DNA from: Deltaproteobacteria bacterium
GTDB taxonomy: Bacteria; Myxococcota; B64-G9
Length of the DNA: 32,993 bases
Direction: 5' to 3'
Assembly: GCA_016935365.1 (NCBI GenBank)
Contig: JAFGRB010000085.1
Coordinates: 1-32,993, forward strand
Shown here: positions 15,381 to 23,050 of the stretch, one piece after another
Position numbering within the stretch: the stretch's first letter is position 1
How the letters are laid out: each line of letters starts with the position of its first letter
Made by a program: the position numbers and the translations under genes
The notes under the pieces: model-generated
Told to the model about the DNA's origin: nothing
Database searches by the model: none
What the model saw: the letters and a program-made list of their open reading frames with translations, nothing else

Positions 15381-16228
15381 GGCCGGGCCATGTGCAGGTC
15401 GACCGCCACGCCCGCGATGGGCCCGTAGATCAGATCGTCCTGGTAGAGGGGGAAGGGCTGGTAGATCTGCGCCAGGATGGTCAGGATGTCGCAGACATCC
15501 ACCTCCACGCCCAGGCCCGCCAGGCCGTAGATGGGGCCGAACTCCACCTCGCCGTCGATGCACTCGGGGCAGTAGGTGACGTCATAGGAGATCTGGACGT
15601 TGGACGGGTGGTTGCGCAGCCCGATCCCGGCGAAGATGCGGATGAAGTCGAAGTCCACGCCCCCGGCCAGCGACCAGCGCAGCACGGGCACGAGCTCCGA
15701 GTCGACCTTGTTGCTGTCCTGTGCGTAGGTGCAGTTCTCCACGCAGTGGGCCACCACGCGCGTGGGGATGAGGGCCAGCTGGGTCTCAATGCTGGTCCCC
15801 AGGTAGAACAGGTCCCCGAGCGGGAAGGTCAGCCCCACGCCGACCCCGCCGCTCAGCGTGCCGTGGTCGGGCCGCTCCGTCAGACCGGGCGCGGCCGCGA
15901 AGGCGCCGTGCTCCAGGCCATAGGAGAGCGGGATCCACAGCGAGACCGTGCCGCTGGGGCCCAGATCGATGTGCAGGTTGCCGTCGAACTGGGTGCCGGA
16001 GACGAACAGGCCCGACTCGGAGCCGGAGGAGCGCTCGGGGCAGTCCTTCCAGACCACCGAGGAGTTGCCCATCGTGAAGCCGGTGGGCTTGGTCCGGCCC
16101 GACCACATGGGCGGCGAGGGCGGCTGGACCAGCGCAGCCCGGTGTACCTCGTAGACCGGCGGCGGCATGCAGGCCGCGGCCAGGCCGCAGGCGGCCAGCA
16201 GCAGGATGGCGATCGGTCGGGTAGTCAC
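15371..16228 (-). CDS. outer-membrane lipoprotein, probable beta-barrel
   Basis: A 285-residue lipoprotein starting at GTG 16228, chosen because AAAGGAGG lies 6 bases upstream and the signal peptide then begins at residue 1. The signal (MTTRPIAILLLAACGLAAAC) has overlapping lipoboxes (LLAAC and LAAAC). The mature chain has alternating hydrophobic strands (VSLWIPLSYGLEHG; GGVGVGLTFPLGDLFYLGTSIETQLAL; IRIFAGIGLRNHPSNVQISYDV; LAGLGVEVDVCDILTILAQIY) typical of a small outer-membrane beta-barrel, plus several Cys pairs. No family recognised. The ORF is open to 16381, but those codons lack a start with a good ribosome site. It follows the DUF2804 gene on the same strand with a 159-base leader that contains an inverted repeat. 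Confidence 0.75.
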   Translation of the reverse strand: MTTRPIAILLLAACGLAAACMPPPVYEVHRAALVQPPSPPMWSGRTKPTGFTMGNSSVVWKDCPERSSGSESGLFVSGTQFDGNLHIDLGPSGTVSLWIPLSYGLEHGAFAAAPGLTERPDHGTLSGGVGVGLTFPLGDLFYLGTSIETQLALIPTRVVAHCVENCTYAQDSNKVDSELVPVLRWSLAGGVDFDFIRIFAGIGLRNHPSNVQISYDVTYCPECIDGEVEFGPIYGLAGLGVEVDVCDILTILAQIYQPFPLYQDDLIYGPIAGVAVDLHMARPGR

Positions 16229-16254
16229 CTGGGACCTCCTTTTGCGAATGCCGT

Positions 16255-16306
16255 CTTTCGAGCAATAAGCTTGCCAATGCCCCGCCTGGCGCCAATTGCT
16301 CGAAAG
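16255..16306 (-). promoter_or_regulatory. 12-bp perfect inverted repeat in the lipoprotein gene leader
   Basis: CTTTCGAGCAAT (16255-16266) and ATTGCTCGAAAG (16295-16306) are exact reverse complements around a 28-base loop that itself contains TGGCGCCA. The arms end 27 bases before the GTG start of the lipoprotein gene. There is no U-tract, so it is more likely a protein-binding site or a 5'-leader hairpin than a terminator. Confidence 0.5.
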
Positions 16307-16387
16307 TAAGACAGAACATCCACGCGCCCGCCCGGGTCTCGAATGGGCTCTCCGCGACCGCCCTGTCACGGGTGTGAACACGCGGCA

Positions 16388-17464
16388 CTACCAGCGCGAG
16401 TCGTGCTCCTCGCACACGCCGGCCAGGTCCTCGACCTGGACCGCGCGGCCGTCGGGGCCGGGCAGGCGGCCCGAGAAACGCCCGACCGGCTGGGTGTAGG
16501 AGCTCGAGATCAGACCCAGGTCGCGCTCGTCGCTGCGGACGCCCTCGGGCGTGAAGCGCAGGTCCAGCTCCCCATCCGCGGAGCGGATCTGCCAGTCGTC
16601 GAGCGGCCCGGTCCCGCGCCGGAAGCTGAGCTCGCCGCCGACCGGCACGATCCGGTCGCCTACCCAGACCGCGTTCTCCAGGCCGTCGTTGAACCCGCAG
16701 ACCAGGTTCAGGCCCACGGGGCGCCGGCTTCGCGCCGTGGCCTTGCCGCCCGCGCAGGCCCACATCCAGCTCGTCTGGTGCGCCAGGTAGCCGTGGCTGT
16801 AGTCCAGCGCCCCGAAGCAGCCGGCGTCGAGCTCCACCCGCTGCTCGTCGAGCAGGATCCTGCCCCGGGCGGGCAGCGCGACCTGCTTGGCGGTCAGGTT
16901 GACCTTGCCTTCTGCTGCGACCGGGCAGATGGCGGTCAGGCCGGGCGGCGCGTGCTCGGCGTCGAGCTCGGCGGCCAGGTCCAGCTTGGTCTCGCTCGCG
17001 TGCAGGGTGCAGCGGACCTGGTAGCGGCCGGTGCCCGGGGGCTGGAGGATGGACAGGTGAAAGCCCGGCAGGCGAAAGACCGACCGGGCGCCGCTGCCGG
17101 GCGCGTCCGTGACCTGGACCAGGGACGCCGGCCAGGGGGGGCCGAGGATCGACTCGTCCACCACGAAGCGCTGCTGCTGCCGGTCGAAGAGATAGGCGAA
17201 GGCCGTCGAGGCGTAGCCGAGCCGGACGATGACCATGCCGAAGAACCAGTCCCGGCTGGCCAGGCAGGTGTAGTGCCAGCTCTTCTCGAGCCGGATCCGT
17301 TCCAGGCGCCCCAGGCGGTATCCGGGCCCCGAGAGCTTGCGGAAAGAGGCGTCCGGGATCACGCCCCGGTAGGCGCCGAACAGCGGCTGGCCGTCCTCGC
17401 CGGCGAGCTGATCGGGCACGGCCGGCAGCTCGATGCGACTTTCGTGTCTGGTCATGGGCGACAT
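16388..17464 (-). CDS. DUF2804 family protein
   Basis: A 358-residue cytoplasmic protein without signal peptide or membrane segment. Its features match DUF2804: an N-terminal GAYRGVIPDASFRKL region, then KSWHYTCLASRDWFFGMVIVRLGYASTAFAYLFD (about 61-94), a central DYSHGYLAHQTSWMWACAGG (about 226-245), and the C-terminal signature SSSYTQPVGRFSGRLPGPDG with GVCEEHDSRW at the end. The family has a calycin-like beta-barrel look and no known biochemical function; lipid or carotenoid-type ligand handling has been guessed from fold only. Start ATG 17464 has AAAGGG 7 bases upstream. It is divergent from the PPC lipoprotein. Confidence 0.82.
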   Translation of the reverse strand: MSPMTRHESRIELPAVPDQLAGEDGQPLFGAYRGVIPDASFRKLSGPGYRLGRLERIRLEKSWHYTCLASRDWFFGMVIVRLGYASTAFAYLFDRQQQRFVVDESILGPPWPASLVQVTDAPGSGARSVFRLPGFHLSILQPPGTGRYQVRCTLHASETKLDLAAELDAEHAPPGLTAICPVAAEGKVNLTAKQVALPARGRILLDEQRVELDAGCFGALDYSHGYLAHQTSWMWACAGGKATARSRRPVGLNLVCGFNDGLENAVWVGDRIVPVGGELSFRRGTGPLDDWQIRSADGELDLRFTPEGVRSDERDLGLISSSYTQPVGRFSGRLPGPDGRAVQVEDLAGVCEEHDSRW

Positions 17465-17485
17465 GCTATCCCTTTCGGGCGTCGC

Positions 17486-17513
17486 TTGACAAGTGCAAGC
17501 CGGCTGTCATAAT
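17486..17513 (+). promoter_or_regulatory. strong sigma-70-type promoter of the PPC lipoprotein gene
   Basis: TTGACA (17486-17491, perfect) and CATAAT (17508-17513, five of six) with a 16-base spacer. The start would be near 17520, giving a leader of about 38 bases with AGGAGG before ATG 17558. It is among the best consensus promoters in the window, suggesting high basal expression. Confidence 0.75.
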
Positions 17514-17557
17514 GGGCCCCGGGTTTCATCGCCAATACCAGAAACAGGAGGTCCAGG

Positions 17558-19294
17558 ATGAGGCGTTTCGCGGTCATCGTATCACTCGTCGCCGGCTCGG
17601 CGCTCTGCGCGTTCGTCCTGTCCGGCTGTCCGGAGGAGGGCAAGGAGAAGCCGGCCGATACCGCCGAGCCGGCCAAGCCCGAGCCCGCGCCGAAGCCAGC
17701 CGACGTGAAGGAGCCGGCCCTCAAGCAGGTCGACGAGGTCGAGCCCAACGAGAAGACCAGCCAGGCCATGCCGATCGCCGAGGCCAGCGAGGTCAAGGCC
17801 AAGCTGGAAGCCGCGGAGGGCAAGGGCAAGCGTTCCGTCGACTGGTACAAGGTAGCGCCCGGGGCGAAGAAGGTCGTCTCCGTCAAGGCCACCGGCGTGG
17901 CCGGCGAGAACCTCGAGCTGTCCTTCCTGGACCGCGACAAGAACCCGCTCTTCTCCGTCGACTCGGGCGGCGAGGGCGAGCCGGAGTCCTACCCCAACCT
18001 GACCGTCGCGGACGAGGTCTACCTCAAGGTGAGCGGTTCCAAGGGCGGCGCTGGCGGTGACTACCGCCTGGCGATCTCAATGTCCGATCCGAAAGAGGGC
18101 TTCGAGGAGGAGTACAACGGCCGCTACTCCACGGCGAATGCCCTGGCCCTGGGTCAGAGCGTCAAGGGCTACCTGAGCCACATGCGCGACGAGGACTGGT
18201 ACCTGCTCGAGCTCAAGGACATGCCGACCGGATCGGTCTTGCGGATCGAGCTCAGCGCCGTGGACAAGGTGCGCTTCGCCCTGGAGGCGCTCGACAAGGA
18301 GGAGCGGGCTCCGATCCTCAAGACCAAGAGCAGCGAGACGGGCCAGGGCATCATGGTCCGCAACATGGGCGTGCCCGGCACGCCGGAGGCGATCTACCTG
18401 GTGATCAAGTCGAGCTGGGTGGCCCAGGGCAAGGGCAAGTCCACGCGGACCTACAATCCGGAGATCGCCTACAGCCTGACGGTCAGCTCCGAGGCCGGCG
18501 GCGACGATCTGGAGAAGGAGCCCAACGACGACTACAACGAGGCCTTCGAGCTGGTCGACGGCCAGAAGGTCCGCGGCTATCTCTCGTCCGCCAACGACGT
18601 GGATCTCTACAAGATCGAGGTCGAGCGTCCCAGCCTGCTGGCCGCCGAGCTCAGCGGGCTGAACCGCGTCAACCTGCGGCTGCAGGTGATCGATCCGGAG
18701 AAGAAGAAGGACCAGCGCAACTACGAGCTCGTGCGCGTCGACGACGGCGAGGTCGGCGAGGAGGAGGTGCTGACCAACTGCGCCCTCCAGCCCGGCACCA
18801 ACTACCTGCGCGTGGACGGCTCCTTCAAGAAAGTCGACGGCAAGTGGACCCGGATCGACTACAACCTCGACGAGACCTACGAGCTCAAGGTGAACCTGCG
18901 TACCGACGACGGTCGCGAGGAGCGCGAGCCCAACAAGACGCCCAAGCAGGCCACGCCCATCACGGTGGGCGGCACGCTCCGGGGGACGCTCCACCCGAAG
19001 GGCGACGTGGACACCTTCAAGCTCGACCTGTCGGGCCAGGACGGCCCGCGCAACACGCTGATCGAGTGCACGGGCATCCCCAAGGTGGACATCTCGGCGA
19101 AGCTCCTCGGCCCGGAGATGGACGACAAGGGCAACCACAAGGCCGTGGCCAGCTCGGCCAAGGGCAAGGGCGAGGAGAAGGAGCAGGTCAGCTCGGAGCT
19201 CATGCCGGGCGAGTACTTCATCGTGATCTCGGGCAAGCCCCGCAACGAGAGCAACACCCGCGACCAGTACGTCCTGACCGTAACCCAGCCCTGA
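17558..19294 (+). CDS. lipoprotein with tandem PPC (pre-peptidase C-terminal) domains
   Basis: A 578-residue lipoprotein. The signal ends in the lipobox VLSGC (C24). A Glu/Pro/Lys/Ala-rich spacer follows (about 25-58). The rest looks like four beta-sandwich units of the PPC type, beginning near residues 60 (EVEPNEKTSQA), 175 (degenerate, EEYNGRYSTA), 318 (EKEPNDDYNEA) and 450 (EREPNKTPKQA). Each later carries a D-x-D-x-Y/F-K/L strand (VDWYKV, EDWYLL, VDLYKIEV, VDTFKLDL) characteristic of the family. PPC domains usually trail secreted proteases; here no catalytic domain is present, so a structural, binding or adhesion role on the cell surface or in the periplasm is inferred. Strong promoter and ribosome site. 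It converges with the DUF4143 remnant. Confidence 0.85.
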   Translation: MRRFAVIVSLVAGSALCAFVLSGCPEEGKEKPADTAEPAKPEPAPKPADVKEPALKQVDEVEPNEKTSQAMPIAEASEVKAKLEAAEGKGKRSVDWYKVAPGAKKVVSVKATGVAGENLELSFLDRDKNPLFSVDSGGEGEPESYPNLTVADEVYLKVSGSKGGAGGDYRLAISMSDPKEGFEEEYNGRYSTANALALGQSVKGYLSHMRDEDWYLLELKDMPTGSVLRIELSAVDKVRFALEALDKEERAPILKTKSSETGQGIMVRNMGVPGTPEAIYLVIKSSWVAQGKGKSTRTYNPEIAYSLTVSSEAGGDDLEKEPNDDYNEAFELVDGQKVRGYLSSANDVDLYKIEVERPSLLAAELSGLNRVNLRLQVIDPEKKKDQRNYELVRVDDGEVGEEEVLTNCALQPGTNYLRVDGSFKKVDGKWTRIDYNLDETYELKVNLRTDDGREEREPNKTPKQATPITVGGTLRGTLHPKGDVDTFKLDLSGQDGPRNTLIECTGIPKVDISAKLLGPEMDDKGNHKAVASSAKGKGEEKEQVSSELMPGEYFIVISGKPRNESNTRDQYVLTVTQP

Positions 19295-19324
19295 GCCGCC
19301 GCCGGCCCCGGTCTGCACCCTCCG

Positions 19325-19338
19325 AGCTCCCGGGAGCT
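19325..19338. repeat. 14-bp perfect palindrome between convergent genes
   Basis: AGCTCCCGGGAGCT reads the same on both strands and overlaps the stop codon of the minus-strand ATPase remnant. It has no loop and no T-run, so terminator function is doubtful. It could mark the edge of the acquired segment. Confidence 0.35.
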
Positions 19339-20107
19339 AGATCCCGTACTCGCCATTCCAGAGCGCTTGGAGGAAGGTCTCGAAGTGCAGCGCCCGCTTG
19401 TTCCCCTCTCGAGATTCCACCGGATCCTGGGACACCAGGATGAATTGCTCGAAAATTCCTTCCTGCTCCAGCGCTTCGAGCCCCGTTCGATCTCGTCTGG
19501 TCACCCGCCTGGACGACTTGACCTCGACTGCCGTCCGGTCACCGATCAGAAAGTCGACCTCGTGACCATGGGTCGAACGCCAGTAGGTGAGCGGCATCTT
19601 GATTCTGTGATAGCTCAACCACGCGCGGATCTCCATGCCTATGAACTGCTCGAAGCTCCTGCCGTAGAGATCGGAGTTGCGGTCAAGTGAGCGGGTACCC
19701 GCTAGGGCATGCGTCACGCCTGTATCGAAGAGATAGAGCTTTGCGGTCCGGATGGCCTTACGCTTGGTCGACTCTGTCCAGGCAGGCAGCAGGAAAGCCA
19801 CCAGGGTGTCCTCCAGCAAGGCGATATACTCGCTGACGGTTGAGGGAGGGACCTGGCAGTCGCTCGCCAGGCGGGTGAAGTTGATCATCTGGCCGTTCGC
19901 CAGGGCCATGGTCGCGAGGAAGCGCGAGAAGGGAGGCAGCTTGCGGATCAATCCCTCGGCCATGACCTCTTCTCGCAGATACGTATTGACGTAAGCGTCG
20001 AGCTCCTCCTCGGGATACCGGCTCAGATACACCGCGGGCAGACCGCCAAATCGCAAGTAGCGATCGAGATCGAAATCGTCCAGCTCCTTCCAGGTGAGCG
20101 GATGCTG
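19337..20107 (-). pseudogene. 5'-truncated AAA_14/DUF4143 ATPase
   Basis: The C-terminal part, about 256 residues, of an ATPase of the AAA_14-DUF4143 family. Retained landmarks: FDLDRYLRFGGLPAVYLS, YVNTYLREEVMAEGLIRKLPPFSRFL, the winged-helix INFTRLASDCQVPPSTVSEYIALLEDTLV, and the nuclease-like HGHEVDFLIGDRTAVEVKSS, with the chain ending naturally at TAG 19337. The entire N-terminal ATP-binding half (Walker A and B, about 150 residues) is missing. Upstream of about 20107 the same frame only reads through a neighbouring gene as meaningless Arg/Pro/Ser-rich sequence. The junction falls directly at the stop codon of the small membrane protein gene. Base composition is visibly less GC-rich than its neighbours, suggesting acquired DNA. 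An internal start could still yield the DUF4143 domain. Confidence 0.85.
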
Positions 20108-20108
20108 G

Positions 20109-20312
20109 CTAGCGGAAGAGCATCCAGGCGATCTGCGCCAGGCCCACCCCGCAGGCCACGCCGAGCAAGAATAGCCTGAGCGGCGTGAGGAGGCGGCGGG
20201 GCGGCCGGGCTTCGCCGGGGCCGGAGCGCAGCCCGGCGACGAGGCGGTCTCTCTCCTCGGCACTCAGCTCGCCCCGGGCGCGCAGGCTCTCGAGCTTGAG
20301 CTCCAGGGCCAT
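20109..20312 (-). CDS. small SHOCT-like single-pass membrane protein
   Basis: A 67-residue protein. Residues 3-28 (LELKLESLRARGELSAEERDRLVAG) resemble the short SHOCT helix motif often found at protein ends and thought to mediate oligomerisation. Residues about 43-66 (TPLRLFLLGVACGVGLAQIAWMLF) form one membrane helix. Its ATG overlaps the stop of the glycosyltransferase gene by ATGA, so it is translationally coupled and is probably an accessory subunit. Its own stop coincides with the breakpoint of the ATPase remnant, so the last residues may have been altered by that event. Confidence 0.68.
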   Translation of the reverse strand: MALELKLESLRARGELSAEERDRLVAGLRSGPGEARPPRRLLTPLRLFLLGVACGVGLAQIAWMLFR

Positions 20313-22477
20313 CAGCGCATCTCGATCGTGCCGGCCCGCAGTCGGTCGTTGCCGTCGGACGGGGAGCCGGGCAGCAGGTGCATGCGCGTGTCGCCGATGT
20401 AGAAGCCGAGGTAGATGTGGTAGCGCCGGGCGGTGAACTCGATCGGCACATGCAGCTTGACCCGGTCGCGGATGATGTCTCCCTCGAGCCAGTGATCGGT
20501 GGGAAAGAGCCCGTCGAGCGGGAAGTGATCTCCGTTGATCCGGTGGAACTCGTGGCCGTGACCGTCGATGTGGATGAAGATCTGCCAGCTCTTCGTCACC
20601 GCGCGGGTGCACTTGAAGAAGAGGGTCAGCTCGATCTGGCTGCCGATCTCGGGCTGGGCGGGCTCGATGTTCCAGCCGAGGAAGTCGATCCCGTCGGCCC
20701 AGCTCGCCTTCAGGGGATGGTCGATCGGCGGCGCCTCGCGCAGCACATCCCGCGACAGGGGGCTGAGGTCCTGCGCGCCGGCCTCGATCGAGTTGGAGGC
20801 CAGGACGTAGCGCAGGTTCGAGCCGGGCAGCACGTGAAGGTGCTTGCCTGTGGCGCGGCGCACGGCGCGGTCGACCGCGCTGAACCCGTCCCGGACCGCG
20901 ATGATGAAGGCGCGCTCCTCGGACTTGAAGATGCGCTCGACCGACGCCTCGCTCGAGACCTTGACGATCGTGTCGTCCGAGTAGAAGACCTCGCCGCGCC
21001 AGTTCATCTGGTACTGGTAGAGCTTCTCTCCGGGCTTGGCGAGCTCGCGGTAGGTCTCGAAGAGGTCCTGCTGCGACATGGTGTGCCCGAGCGGCGCGAG
21101 GTAGAACCAGGACAGGACGGCGGCCCCGATCGCGGCCAGGGCGCCGAGGGCCCAGGCGTTCCAGCGGCCCGCGAGCCAGCGGCCGGACAGCAGCACGGCG
21201 CCGAAGGCCACCGACAGGCCGAGCAGGAAGAAGCGGGGGTAGAGATCGTGCGGCACGGGCCGCTCGTAGGCGTAGGTGCACAGGTTGGACAGGTGGGCCG
21301 GGTCGGCCACCACGTCGTTGGCCACCACGGCCAGCAGCGCCGCGCCGAGCGGGGCCAGGAAGCGCCACCCGCCGCGATCCTCCTCGGCCAGGGTCAGGCC
21401 CACGAGCAGGGCGAGCGGCGGCAGGGCGGGGAAGACGTAGTGGTGGAACTTGGTCACGATCAGCGTGAAGGCGACGAAGCTGCACACCAGCCAGATCGCC
21501 AGGAAGAGATCCAGGCGCAGCGAGGCGGTGGCCGGGTTCGGCCCCGCCAGCCGGATCGCGGCGGCTGTCTGGGTGCGGCGCAGGCGGCCGCCCAGCCGGG
21601 CGAGCGCCTGGGGCAGCAGCGCCACCCAGGGGAAGAAGCCGTAGCCGAGCTGCTGGATGTAGTACTCGAAGCTGCCCCGCTCGCCGTGCACGCCGGTGAA
21701 GGCCCGCTGCAGGTTGTGGTGCAGGAAGAACTCGTTGAAGAACCTGCCCTCGTGCTTGATGACCATGGCCAGGTACCAGGGCGCGGCCAGGGCGAAGAAG
21801 ACCGGCAGGCCGATGTGGAGCTTGATCCGGCCGAGCACCCGCCAGTCGCCGGTGAGCAGCAGGTAGGCCAGCACGGTCACGACCGGAATGGCCAGGCCGA
21901 CCGGCGTCTTGGCCAGGGCGGCCAGGGCGGCGAAGACGTAGATGCCCAGCACGTCGCGCAGCCTCGGCTCGGGCTCGATGGCCGCGATGAGGAAGCAGCC
22001 CAGGCAGCCGACGAGGAAGACCACGAAGGGCAGGTCGGTCACGGCCTGGCGGGAGATGTAGAAGTAGAAAGGCGAGGTCGCCATCACGAGCGCCGCCCAG
22101 ACCCCGCGGCGCGGATCGGTGAGCCGGGCCACGCAGCGGTAGCCGAGGTAGACGCCCAGGATGCCCAGCAGGGCGAAGGGCAGCCTGGCGGCCAGCGCGT
22201 TGATGCCGAAGACGGCGAAGCTGGCCGCCATCATCCAGAAGATGAGCACCGGCTTGGAGAAGAACAGCTCGTTTCGCCAGCGGGGTGTGAGCCAGTCGCC
22301 ATCGGCCAGCATGCGGCGGGCCACCTCGGCGTAGTGGGTCTCCCAGGGATCCCACAGGCCGGCGCTGCCGAGCAGCGGCAGGATGATCGCCGCCGCGCCC
22401 AGCACGACCCAGGTGCCCGGATTGCGCACCAGCATGCGGACGCTGAAGGCGGCGTAGTCGCGGATCGAGCGCTGCAT
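20312..22477 (-). CDS. GT39/ArnT-like polyprenol-dependent glycosyltransferase
   Basis: A 721-residue inner-membrane GT-C enzyme of the ArnT/PMT (GT39, PMT_2) type. The catalytic acidic pair is present in the first periplasmic loop: GLWDPWETHYAEVARRM with D43 and E46. About a dozen helices follow within residues 20-450. A soluble C-terminal region of about 250 residues (YREL..., DGFSAVDRAVRRATG, FTARRYHIYLGFYIGDTRMHLLPGS) is longer than in ArnT and ends in a beta-rich domain. These enzymes move a sugar from a polyprenyl phosphate carrier to lipid A, protein or another periplasmic acceptor; which one cannot be told here. ATG 22477 has GGGAG 8 bases upstream. It is the first gene of a two-gene operon. 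Confidence 0.87.
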   Translation of the reverse strand: MQRSIRDYAAFSVRMLVRNPGTWVVLGAAAIILPLLGSAGLWDPWETHYAEVARRMLADGDWLTPRWRNELFFSKPVLIFWMMAASFAVFGINALAARLPFALLGILGVYLGYRCVARLTDPRRGVWAALVMATSPFYFYISRQAVTDLPFVVFLVGCLGCFLIAAIEPEPRLRDVLGIYVFAALAALAKTPVGLAIPVVTVLAYLLLTGDWRVLGRIKLHIGLPVFFALAAPWYLAMVIKHEGRFFNEFFLHHNLQRAFTGVHGERGSFEYYIQQLGYGFFPWVALLPQALARLGGRLRRTQTAAAIRLAGPNPATASLRLDLFLAIWLVCSFVAFTLIVTKFHHYVFPALPPLALLVGLTLAEEDRGGWRFLAPLGAALLAVVANDVVADPAHLSNLCTYAYERPVPHDLYPRFFLLGLSVAFGAVLLSGRWLAGRWNAWALGALAAIGAAVLSWFYLAPLGHTMSQQDLFETYRELAKPGEKLYQYQMNWRGEVFYSDDTIVKVSSEASVERIFKSEERAFIIAVRDGFSAVDRAVRRATGKHLHVLPGSNLRYVLASNSIEAGAQDLSPLSRDVLREAPPIDHPLKASWADGIDFLGWNIEPAQPEIGSQIELTLFFKCTRAVTKSWQIFIHIDGHGHEFHRINGDHFPLDGLFPTDHWLEGDIIRDRVKLHVPIEFTARRYHIYLGFYIGDTRMHLLPGSPSDGNDRLRAGTIEMR

Positions 22478-22501
22478 CGAGCCGGTCTCCCAACCGGGGG
22501 A

Positions 22502-22530
22502 AGTCTAGCAAACCGTCCAAAAAAGCGAAG
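22502..22530 (-). promoter_or_regulatory. candidate promoter of the glycosyltransferase operon
   Basis: On the minus strand CTTCGC (22530-22525) and TAGACT (22507-22502) are 17 bases apart, with a T-run right after the first box and TTTGC before the second. The stretch is strikingly like the one at 26228-26257 before the first protease gene. The -35 box does not match sigma-70 well, so another sigma factor is possible. Confidence 0.45.
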
Positions 22531-22532
22531 GG

Positions 22533-22562
22533 TTTTCATCGCGGCGAGCCCTGCGATAGGAT
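22533..22562 (+). promoter_or_regulatory. candidate promoter of the exported cupin gene
   Basis: TTTTCA (22533-22538) and TAGGAT (22557-22562), 18 bases apart, matching sigma-70 at four of six positions each. The start near 22569 leaves a leader of about 38 bases with a GGGAGA ribosome site. It is divergent from the glycosyltransferase promoter. Confidence 0.4.
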
Positions 22563-22606
22563 GCCCTCGGGCGCGCTCGATGGCCTGCGCTCAGCAGGGA
22601 GAAGAC

Positions 22607-23050
22607 ATGTCGAAGACAATGGCTCTATCCGCGATCGTCCTCATCGCGCTCTTTGGCTCGAGCGCATCGACAGGCGAATCAGGCAAGCCGCATCGGAGCG
22701 AGCGACCCGAGCGGGCGGTCAAGTTTCACGCGGACGTCCTGCGCATGACACCCCTCGAAGGCGAGATACCCAGGGTCGAGGGGGCCTCGCTTCGCATGCG
22801 CCTGATCACCCTCGAGCCGGGAGGGCATACGCCCTTTCACGTCCACAGGGACCGGCCCGGTATCGTCTATGTGATCGCGGGCAGCATCGTGAACCACGAG
22901 CAGGGCAAGCCGCCGAAGAGGGTCGCCGCGGGCGAGATCTTCTACGAGACCCAGGGCTACGCCCACTTCATCGAGAACACGGGCGCGGTCTCGGCCACCC
23001 TCGTGTCGGCCGATATCGTCACCGGCGCTCAGCCGCCCGCGCCGAAGTAG
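22607..23050 (+). CDS. exported cupin-domain protein
   Basis: A 147-residue protein with a signal peptide (MSKTMALSAIVLIALFGSSAS, cut near residue 22). The mature part is one cupin domain: LEPGGHTPFHVHRDRPGIVYVIAGSIVNHEQ carries the HxH...E-like metal-ligand motif, and AAGEIFYETQGYAHFIENTG supplies the second motif with its His. Such exported cupins are usually of unknown function; metal binding is likely. ATG 22607 has GGGAGA 6 bases upstream; an in-frame ATG 22580 would add nine residues ahead of the signal peptide. It converges with and overlaps the aminotransferase gene by 22 bases. Confidence 0.85.
   Translation: MSKTMALSAIVLIALFGSSASTGESGKPHRSERPERAVKFHADVLRMTPLEGEIPRVEGASLRMRLITLEPGGHTPFHVHRDRPGIVYVIAGSIVNHEQGKPPKRVAAGEIFYETQGYAHFIENTGAVSATLVSADIVTGAQPPAPK

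Noticed and set aside
20108..20263. N-terminal 52 codons preceding the DUF4143 homology
   Set aside because: This part is only another frame of the small membrane protein gene and shows no ATPase motif, so it is not counted as part of the protein.
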